This document shows, in pieces, positions 58,137-64,000 of a DNA stretch of 64,000 nucleotides. The translations under genes and the position numbers were made by a program. Below the pieces are notes generated by a model. That model worked only from the letters and a program-made list of their open reading frames with translations, was not told the DNA's origin and did no database searches. Each line of letters opens with the position of its first letter. Position 1 is the first letter of the stretch. Source of the DNA: Sphingomonas beigongshangi (lineage in GTDB: Bacteria; Pseudomonadota; Alphaproteobacteria; Sphingomonadales; Sphingomonadaceae); contig NZ_JADHDT010000002.1 of NCBI RefSeq assembly GCF_016820445.1, positions 434,001 to 498,000 on the forward strand. Reading direction: 5' to 3'.

Positions 58137-58985
58137 ATGAAAGCTATCCTACCCGTCGCCTGCATCCTTTCGGTCGCCGCGCCCGTCGCGGCACGGGCAC
58201 AGACGGACACGCCGCCGCCGCCGCCGATTACCGTAAGCGGATCGGCGGCCATCGTCTCGGATTACCGGTTCCGCGGCGTGTCGCAGTCGGACGACCATCC
58301 CGCGGTGCAGGCCGGCATCACCGTAGCGCACGAAAGCGGTCTCTATGTCGGTACCTGGGCGTCGAACCTCGCGGGCTGGGGCACGTTCGGCGGCGCCAAC
58401 ATGGAACTCGATCTGATCGGCGGCTTCAAGACCAAGGTCTCGCCGACGGGCATGCTCGACGTCGGCCTGACCTGGTACGTCTACCCCGGCGGCGCCAACA
58501 AGACTGATTATGCCGAGCCCTATGCCAAGCTGTCGGGCAGCGTCGGCCCAGCGACCCTGCTGGCCGGCGTCGCCTATGCGCCCAAGCAGCAGGCGATCGG
58601 CAAATGGTACGATAACGGCGCCAGCGCGGCGGCCGGCGTGTACGACCATCCCGGCGCGAAGGGCGACAATCTCTACCTGTGGGGCGACGGCGCTTATGCG
58701 ATCCACGGCACGCCGTTCACCGCAAAGGCGCATGTCGGCCACAGCTGGGGGCAGAGCGGCCTGGGTCCGAACGCGACCGCCGTCACGCCGACCGGCAGCT
58801 ATTGGGACTGGTCGCTGGGTGCGGACACGACCTACCGCAACCTGACGCTGGGCCTCGCGTGGGTCGACACCGACATTTCGCGCAATCGCAGCGCCTACCT
58901 CCAGCCGAGCTTCAGCAAGGGGCAGGACGGCACCGGCTCGATCGCCGGCAGCCGCCTGCTCGTGTCGCTGACCGCGGCCTTCTGA
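58137..58985 (+). CDS. TorF-family putative outer-membrane porin
   Basis: The 282-aa protein has a signal peptide (MKAILPVACILSVAAPVAAR) and the TIGR02001-type start ITVSGSAAIVSDYRFRGVSQ with SDDHPAVQAGITVAHESGLY. Repeated aromatic beta-strands follow, with a C-terminal LLVSLTAAF ending in Phe. It is predicted to be a beta-barrel porin. It lies 15 bp upstream of the kdp operon's first small frame and may be co-transcribed with it. The 132 bp before it contain an unassigned leader. Confidence 0.88.
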   Translation: MKAILPVACILSVAAPVAARAQTDTPPPPPITVSGSAAIVSDYRFRGVSQSDDHPAVQAGITVAHESGLYVGTWASNLAGWGTFGGANMELDLIGGFKTKVSPTGMLDVGLTWYVYPGGANKTDYAEPYAKLSGSVGPATLLAGVAYAPKQQAIGKWYDNGASAAAGVYDHPGAKGDNLYLWGDGAYAIHGTPFTAKAHVGHSWGQSGLGPNATAVTPTGSYWDWSLGADTTYRNLTLGLAWVDTDISRNRSAYLQPSFSKGQDGTGSIAGSRLLVSLTAAF

Positions 58986-59000
58986 CCGGAGCATCGCGAC

Positions 59001-59084
59001 ATGGACGATCTGATCTGGATTCTCGTCATGGTCGGGCTGGTGGCGGCGACGCTCGCCTACGCCCGGCTGTGCGATGCGGCCTGA
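59001..59084 (+). CDS. 27-aa single-helix membrane peptide ahead of kdpF
   Basis: MDDLIWILVMVGLVAATLAY followed by ARLCDAA is a single membrane helix with a short acidic N-terminus and a Cys-containing tail. A GGAG lies 8 nt before the ATG. The stop codon TGA abuts the GGAGG ribosome site of kdpF, suggesting coupled translation. It is too short for routine gene finding. The size and topology resemble KdpF itself. I do not know a named family; a Kdp accessory peptide is an inference from position. Confidence 0.5.
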   Translation: MDDLIWILVMVGLVAATLAYARLCDAA

Positions 59085-59097
59085 GGAGGCGATAGCC

Positions 59098-59187
59098 ATG
59101 ACCATCGACCTGTGGCTGGCGGCGCTGACCGCGCTCGGCCTCATCATCTATCTGGTGGCGGTGCTGATCCGCCCCGAACGTTTCTGA
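59098..59187 (+). CDS. kdpF: potassium-transporting ATPase subunit KdpF
   Basis: The 29-aa peptide [20 protein letters not shown], followed by AVLIRPERF, is a single membrane helix ending in the typical RPE(K/R)F of KdpF. GGAGG lies 9 nt before the ATG. KdpF stabilises the KdpABC complex. It starts 13 bp before kdpA. Confidence 0.9.
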   Translation: MTIDLWLAALTALGLIIYLVAVLIRPERF

Positions 59188-59200
59188 CGGGGAGGGGAGA

Positions 59201-60904
59201 ATGACCTTCCAGGGATGGGCCCTTATCCTGGGCTTCGTCGCGATTCTGATCGCGTTGACCAAGCCGGTCGGCGCGTGGCTGTTCGCGCTTTACGAGGGGC
59301 GGCGCACGCCGCTCCATGTGGTTCTGGGGCCGGTCGAGACCGGCTTCTACAAACTGGCCGGTATCGATCCGGACGAACAGCAGGGCTGGCGCCGTTACGC
59401 GCTGCACATGCTGCTGTTCAACGCCATGCTGATGGCGCTGACCTATGCGGTGCTGCGGCTGCAGGGCGTGCTGCCCGGCAATCCGCAGGGGCTGGCCGGC
59501 CTGTCGCCGCACCTGGCGTTCAACACGGCGATCAGCTTCACTACCAACACCAATTGGCAGAGCTATGCCGGCGAATCGACCATGTCGAACCTCAGCCAGA
59601 TGTTCGGCCTGACGATCCACAACTTCCTGTCGGCGGCGACGGGCATCGCGCTCGCCTTCGCCTTCTTCCGCGGCTTCGCACGGCGCGAAAGCAGGAGCCT
59701 GGGCAACTTCTGGGCGGATGTGACGCGGGTCACGCTCTACCTGCTGCTGCCGCTGTCGATCGTCTATGCCGTGTTCCTGATCGCGAGCGGCGTGCCGCAG
59801 ACGATGGGCGGCGTCGTCGACGTGCAGACGCTGGAGGGTGCCAAGCAGTCGCTGCTGCTCGGGCCCGTCGCCAGCCAGGAAGCGATCAAGATGCTCGGCA
59901 CCAACGGTGGCGGCTTCTTCAACGCCAATAGTGCGCATCCGTTCGAAAATCCGACCGCACTGGTCGATTTCGTCCAGATGCTGTCGATTTTCCTGATCGG
60001 CTTCGGCCTGACCTGGTGCTTCGGCAAGGCGGTCGGCAACACCCGCCAGGGCTGGGCGATCCTGGCCGCGATGGTGATCCTGTTCCTGATGGGCGCCAGC
60101 GTCGCCTATTGGGCGGAAGCGGCGGGCAACCCCGTGCTGCACCATCTGGGTGTGCCGGGCGTCAACATGGAGGGCAAAGAAGTGCGCTTCGGCGTCGCGG
60201 CCAGCGCGCTCTTCGCGGCGGTCACCACGGCGGCCTCGTGCGGCGCGGTCAATGCGATGCATGACAGCTTCACCGCGCTGGGTGGCCTGATCCCGCTGTT
60301 CAACATGCAGCTCGGCGAAGTCGTCATCGGCGGCGTCGGCGCAGGCATCTACGGCTTCCTGTTGTTCGCCATCCTCGCCGTGTTCGTCGCCGGCCTCATG
60401 GTCGGGCGGACGCCGGAATATGTCGGCAAGAAGATCGAGGCGCGCGAGGTCAAGCTCGCCGTGCTTGCCATCGCGGTGCTGCCGCTGTTCATCCTGGGAA
60501 TGACGGCCCTGTCGGCGGTCACCGCGCAGGGGCTGGCGGGTCCGCTCAACAAGGGGCCGCACGGCTTCGGCGAAATCCTCTATGCGTTCACCAGCGCGGT
60601 GGCGAACAACGGCTCCGCCTTCGCCGGCCTGACCGCGAGCACCCCCTGGTACGACGGCCTGCTCGGCGTCGCCATGTGGGTCGGCCGGTTCTTCATCATC
60701 GTGCCGATGCTCGCGATCGCCGGCAGCCTCGCCGCCAAGAAGCACACGCCGGCCTCGGCGGGCTCGTTCCCGACCACCGGCGGCCTGTGGGTCGGCCTGC
60801 TCGTCGGCATCGTGCTGGTGCTGGGCGGGCTCACCTTCCTGCCGAGCCTCGCGCTCGGTCCCATCGCCGATCATCTCGCGATGATCCGCGGTCAACTCTT
60901 CTGA
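59201..60904 (+). CDS. kdpA: potassium-transporting ATPase subunit A (channel-like)
   Basis: The 567-aa membrane protein has about ten helices and the four selectivity-filter loops of the superfamily of K+ transporters, including [60 protein letters not shown] and [19 protein letters not shown]. It binds and passes K+ in the high-affinity KdpFABC pump. GGGGAG precedes the ATG. It is followed by kdpB after 16 bp. Confidence 0.98.
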   Translation: MTFQGWALILGFVAILIALTKPVGAWLFALYEGRRTPLHVVLGPVETGFYKLAGIDPDEQQGWRRYALHMLLFNAMLMALTYAVLRLQGVLPGNPQGLAGLSPHLAFNTAISFTTNTNWQSYAGESTMSNLSQMFGLTIHNFLSAATGIALAFAFFRGFARRESRSLGNFWADVTRVTLYLLLPLSIVYAVFLIASGVPQTMGGVVDVQTLEGAKQSLLLGPVASQEAIKMLGTNGGGFFNANSAHPFENPTALVDFVQMLSIFLIGFGLTWCFGKAVGNTRQGWAILAAMVILFLMGASVAYWAEAAGNPVLHHLGVPGVNMEGKEVRFGVAASALFAAVTTAASCGAVNAMHDSFTALGGLIPLFNMQLGEVVIGGVGAGIYGFLLFAILAVFVAGLMVGRTPEYVGKKIEAREVKLAVLAIAVLPLFILGMTALSAVTAQGLAGPLNKGPHGFGEILYAFTSAVANNGSAFAGLTASTPWYDGLLGVAMWVGRFFIIVPMLAIAGSLAAKKHTPASAGSFPTTGGLWVGLLVGIVLVLGGLTFLPSLALGPIADHLAMIRGQLF

Positions 60905-60920
60905 TCGGGAGCGCCGATAC

Positions 60921-62957
60921 GTGGCACAGTCCCAAGCAAAGAGCCTGTTCACCGCCGACCTGATGGTCCCGGCGATCAAGGCGAGTTTCCTGAAGCTCTC
61001 CCCCCGCGAGCTGATCCGCAATCCGGTGATGTTCGTCACCGCCGCCGTCGCGATGCTGCTGACCGTGTTGCTCGTCGTCGGGCACGACGGCCTGGGCATC
61101 GGGTTCAAGCTGCAACTGATCGTCTGGCTGTGGCTCACGGTGCTGTTCGGCACCTTCGCAGAGGCGCTCGCGGAAGGGCGCGGCAAGGCGCAGGCGGCGT
61201 CGCTGCGCGCGACCAAGGCGGAGCTGACCGCCAAGCGGCTCAAGGGCGACGGCCGCCAGCACGAGGACGTACCGGCGAGCGCGTTGAGGATCGGCGACGT
61301 CGTGCTCGTCGAGACCGGGGACCTGATCCCGTCCGACGGCGAGGTCGTGGCGGGCGTGGCCAGCGTCAACGAGGCGGCGATCACCGGCGAAAGCGCGCCG
61401 GTGATCCGCGAGGCGGGCGGCGACCGCTCGGCCGTGACCGCCGGCACGCGCGTCATCTCCGACGAGATCCGCGTGCGCGTCACGGTCAATCCCGGACAGG
61501 GCTTCCTCGATCGCATGATCGCGCTGGTCGAAGGTGCCGAGCGGCAGAAGACGCCCAACGAGATCGCGCTGACCATCCTGCTCGTCGGCCTGACGATCAT
61601 CTTCCTGATCGCCGTCGGCACGATCCCCGCCTTCGCCAAATACGCCGGCGGCAGCATCCCGGTCGCGATCCTCGCGGCGCTGCTGATCACGCTGATCCCG
61701 ACGACGATCGCGGCCCTGCTGTCGGCGATCGGCATCGCCGGCATGGATCGGCTGGTGCGGTTCAACGTGCTCGCCAAGTCGGGCCGCGCGGTGGAGGCGG
61801 CGGGCGACGTCGACGTGCTGCTGCTCGACAAGACGGGCACCATCACGATCGGCGACCGGCAGGCGAGCGAGTTCCGCTGCGTCGGCGGCACCGGCGAGGC
61901 CGAGCTGGCCGAGGCCGCGCTGCTCGCCAGCCTTGCCGACGAGACGCCGGAGGGACGCTCGATCGTAGCGCTCGCCCGCGACAGGTTCCGGGTGACGACG
62001 GCGCAACTGCCGGCGGAGGCGGAGATCATTCCGTTCACGGCACAGACGCGCATTTCCGGCGTGCGGATCGGCGGTTCGCTGATCCAGAAGGGCGCGGTCG
62101 ATTCGATCCTGCGTGCCAATGCCGGGCTCGGCGAAACGGCGGCGGCGACCGAGTTGCGGCGCATCACCGACGAGATCGCCCGCGCCGGCGGCACGCCGCT
62201 GGCGGTGGCGCAGGACGGACGGCTGCTCGGCGCGATCTTCCTCAAGGACGTCGTCAAGGCCGGCATCCGCGAGCGATTCGGCGAATTGCGGCGCATGGGC
62301 ATCCGCACGGTGATGATCACCGGCGACAACCCGCTGACTGCCGCCGCGATCGCGGCCGAGGCGGGCGTCGACGACTTCCTCGCGCAGGCGACGCCGGAGG
62401 ACAAGCTCGCGCTGATCCGCGAGGAGCAGCAGGGCGGCAAGCTCGTCGCGATGTGCGGCGACGGTACCAACGACGCGCCCGCGCTGGCGCAGGCGGATGT
62501 CGGCGTGGCGATGAACACCGGCACGCAGGCGGCGCGCGAGGCGGGCAACATGGTCGATCTCGACAGCGATCCGACCAAGCTGATCGAGGTGGTCGGCCTG
62601 GGCAAGCAGTTGCTGATGACCCGCGGCGCGCTCACCACCTTCTCGGTAGCCAATGACGTGGCGAAATATTTCGCGATCATCCCGGCGATGTTCGTGGCGC
62701 TCTATCCGGGGCTGGGGGTGCTCAACGTGATGGGACTGGCGACGCCGCAATCGGCGATCCTCAGCGCGATCATCTTCAACGCGCTGATCATTCCGCTGCT
62801 CGTGCCGCTGGCGCTGAAGGGCGTGGCGTACAAGCCGATGGGGGCGGGGCCGCTGCTCGCGCGCAACCTCGCGATCTATGGCCTGGGCGGTCTCGTCGCG
62901 CCGTTCGTCGGCATCAAGATCATCGATATCGCCGTGACCGGACTGGGTCTGGCGTAA
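60921..62957 (+). CDS. kdpB: potassium-transporting P-type ATPase subunit B
   Basis: The 678-aa P-type ATPase has [20 protein letters not shown] (actuator TGES), the phosphorylation motif [15 protein letters not shown] (D303), [20 protein letters not shown] and [20 protein letters not shown]. Helices [20 protein letters not shown] and the last membrane block complete it. It hydrolyses ATP to drive K+ import through KdpA. The start is a GTG ([10 protein letters not shown]). The 126-bp gap to kdpC is filled by a palindromic repeat. Confidence 0.98.
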   Translation: MAQSQAKSLFTADLMVPAIKASFLKLSPRELIRNPVMFVTAAVAMLLTVLLVVGHDGLGIGFKLQLIVWLWLTVLFGTFAEALAEGRGKAQAASLRATKAELTAKRLKGDGRQHEDVPASALRIGDVVLVETGDLIPSDGEVVAGVASVNEAAITGESAPVIREAGGDRSAVTAGTRVISDEIRVRVTVNPGQGFLDRMIALVEGAERQKTPNEIALTILLVGLTIIFLIAVGTIPAFAKYAGGSIPVAILAALLITLIPTTIAALLSAIGIAGMDRLVRFNVLAKSGRAVEAAGDVDVLLLDKTGTITIGDRQASEFRCVGGTGEAELAEAALLASLADETPEGRSIVALARDRFRVTTAQLPAEAEIIPFTAQTRISGVRIGGSLIQKGAVDSILRANAGLGETAAATELRRITDEIARAGGTPLAVAQDGRLLGAIFLKDVVKAGIRERFGELRRMGIRTVMITGDNPLTAAAIAAEAGVDDFLAQATPEDKLALIREEQQGGKLVAMCGDGTNDAPALAQADVGVAMNTGTQAAREAGNMVDLDSDPTKLIEVVGLGKQLLMTRGALTTFSVANDVAKYFAIIPAMFVALYPGLGVLNVMGLATPQSAILSAIIFNALIIPLLVPLALKGVAYKPMGAGPLLARNLAIYGLGGLVAPFVGIKIIDIAVTGLGLA

Positions 62958-62965
62958 CCGTCGGA

Positions 62966-63066
62966 AGCCCCTGCCCTTCGGGGAGGGGAATGGGGGTGGG
63001 GCGAGCGCCGCAACAACCGGCGGCCATGTCTCCCCCACCCCGACCCCTCCCCACCAAAGGGAGGGA
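62966..63066. repeat. large imperfect palindrome between kdpB and kdpC
   Basis: The left arm (AGCCCCTGCCCTTCGGGGAG, then GGGAATGGGGGTGGGGCGAG) is the near-complement of the right arm (TCTCCCCCACCCCGACCCCT, then CCCCACCAAAGGGAGGG). It is unrelated in sequence to the CTAG-ended mosaic repeats. It is transcribed within the kdp operon and could form a long hairpin that sets the KdpB:KdpC ratio. Confidence 0.8.
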
Positions 63067-63083
63067 CCTGAAGGAGAAGAGTT

Positions 63084-63656
63084 ATGAACCAAGACCTCGT
63101 TTCCGCCTTTCGGCCCGCGATCGCGATGACGATCCTGTTCGCGATCCTGCTCGGGCTGGTCTATCCGTTCGCCATGACCGGCATCGGCCAGACGATCTTT
63201 CCCGACCAGGCCAATGGCAGCCTCGTCCGCGATGCCGGAGGCCGGGTGATCGGTTCGTCGGTGGTCGGACAAGCGTTCGTCTCCGACCGGTATTTCCAGA
63301 CGCGCCCATCCGCCGCGGGCAAGGGATATGACGGGCTCGCCTCCTCGGGCTCCAACTACGGTCCGACGAGCCAGGCGCTCGCCGACCGCGTCAAGGCGGA
63401 TGTCGCCAAGCGTCGTGGCGAAGGCGTGGTCGGCACGATGCCGGCCGACCTCGTCACCGCAAGCGGCTCCGGACTGGATCCGGATCTCTCGCCCGCCGCC
63501 GCCGAGGCGCAGGTGCCGCGGATCGCGCGCGTGCGCGGGCTGCCGGTCGCGAAGGTCGCCGCCCTGATCGCGACGAACACGGGGGAGTCGCTTTTCGGCG
63601 ACCCGCACGTCAACGTGCTCGCGCTCAACCGCGCGCTGGATCGGATGACGCAATGA
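63084..63656 (+). CDS. kdpC: potassium-transporting ATPase subunit C
   Basis: The 190-aa protein has one N-terminal membrane helix (AIAMTILFAILLGLVYPFAM) and a periplasmic domain with NGSLVRDAGGRVIGSSVVGQ, YFQTRPSAAGKGYDGLASSG, SNYGP and a late GLDPDLSPAAAEAQVPRIAR. It is the family-typical KdpC that acts as catalytic chaperone of the pump. AAGGAG lies 9 nt before the ATG. It is 16 bp from kdpD. Confidence 0.97.
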   Translation: MNQDLVSAFRPAIAMTILFAILLGLVYPFAMTGIGQTIFPDQANGSLVRDAGGRVIGSSVVGQAFVSDRYFQTRPSAAGKGYDGLASSGSNYGPTSQALADRVKADVAKRRGEGVVGTMPADLVTASGSGLDPDLSPAAAEAQVPRIARVRGLPVAKVAALIATNTGESLFGDPHVNVLALNRALDRMTQ

Positions 63657-63672
63657 TGATGGCGGCGCGCTG

Positions 63673-64000
63673 ATGGCGGGGGACGACACGCGTCCCGATC
63701 CCGATGCCCTGCTGCGCGCGGCCGCGCAGGAAGGGCGCGGGCGCCTGAAGATATTTCTCGGCGCCGCGCCCGGCGTCGGCAAGACGTTCGAGATGCTGTC
63801 GGAAGGCGCCGCCCGTCGGCGCGACGGCGTCGACGTCGTCGTGGCGGTGGTCGAGACGCACGGCCGTGTCGAGACCGAGGCGCTGGTGCGCGGGCAGGAG
63901 GTCGTGCCGCGCCGCGCCGTCCCTTACGAGGGGCGCACGCTGTACGAGATGGATATCGATGCGGTTCTCGCGCGTGGACCGCGCCTCGCCCTGGTCGACG
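63673..64000 (+). CDS. kdpD: KdpD sensor histidine kinase, N-terminal part (cut by window end)
   Basis: Only 109 codons are present. They show the KdpD N-terminal P-loop domain: LKIFLGAAPGVGKTFEMLSE with Walker A, VVVAVVETHGRVETEALVRG and an end LARGPRLALVD leading to Walker B. KdpD senses K+ limitation and phosphorylates KdpE to induce kdp. Its place directly after kdpC suggests that the sensor is made from the same operon. The rest of the gene lies outside the window. Confidence 0.93.
   Translation, partial: MAGDDTRPDPDALLRAAAQEGRGRLKIFLGAAPGVGKTFEMLSEGAARRRDGVDVVVAVVETHGRVETEALVRGQEVVPRRAVPYEGRTLYEMDIDAVLARGPRLALVD

Noticed and set aside
59144..63782. Two frames of 983 and 1178 codons on the minus strand opposite kdpA-kdpC
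   Set aside because: They are shadows of the kdp genes with low-complexity Arg/Asp or Ser/Ala composition and no recognisable domain.

Overview
The window is GC-rich alphaproteobacterial chromosome, most likely from Sphingomonas or a close relative. Pointers are the TonB-dependent receptor, a TorF-type porin, an OmpA with a poly-proline linker, DUF3297, DUF1134/EipA, a DUF6456 protein next to a gene transfer agent (GTA) cluster, and many GC-rich palindromic intergenic repeats. There are no rRNA genes, no CRISPR array, no insertion sequence and no integrase. Two tRNAs are present (Val-UAC, Ser-GCU).

Layout. 0.1-7 kb: bestrophin-like channel, a sigma-54-type response regulator, a small cytochrome oxidase subunit IV-like peptide heading the three-gene proton-translocating transhydrogenase operon (pntAA-pntAB-pntB), and a MarR-like regulator. 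7-12 kb: tRNA-Val, a hypothetical-XpaC-TelA group, and typA/bipA with a clear terminator. 12-19.5 kb: TonB receptor, small Gly/Tyr-rich envelope protein, DUF3297, an ArsR repressor with three matching operator-like repeats, a lipoprotein-type isoaspartyl methyltransferase, a glyoxalase remnant and an ABC-F ATPase.

19.5-36.4 kb: a GTA locus. A divergent pair (XRE repressor and DUF6456 protein, resembling the RogA/GafZ control pair known for GTAs) lies 2.3 kb upstream of a co-directional head-tail operon in the order of the Rhodobacter capsulatus GTA: terminase, portal, protease, capsid, connector, tail terminator, major tail protein, chaperones, tape measure, distal tail, hub, peptidase, megatron, DUF2793. 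An 11-bp AT-rich motif is shared between the repressor/DUF6456 intergenic region and the region just upstream of the GTA operon.

36.5-49 kb: OmpA, UDP-glucose dehydrogenase, a YgfZ-like folate-binding protein, dihydroorotase, an EipA-like protein, tRNA-Ser, a dicarboxylate symporter, CsbD, a GNAT acetyltransferase, a double-retropepsin/TPR protein and a secreted type-B carboxylesterase.

49-53.8 kb: a two-gene operon coding a Pls-like (epsilon-poly-lysine synthetase-type) single-module NRPS with adenylation and carrier domains followed by three membrane/left-handed-beta-helix units, translationally coupled to its own phosphopantetheinyl transferase. This is the best candidate for an uncharacterised biosynthetic system. 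53.8-58 kb: putA with a divergent Lrp-type putR. 58-64 kb: a TorF porin followed by the kdp potassium-uptake operon (an unannotated 27-aa membrane peptide, kdpF, A, B, C and the start of kdpD, cut by the window end).

A family of mosaic palindromic repeats is scattered through the window. Its ends repeatedly coincide with stop codons, and it also occurs inside the GTA operon. A different palindromic repeat lies inside the kdp operon.
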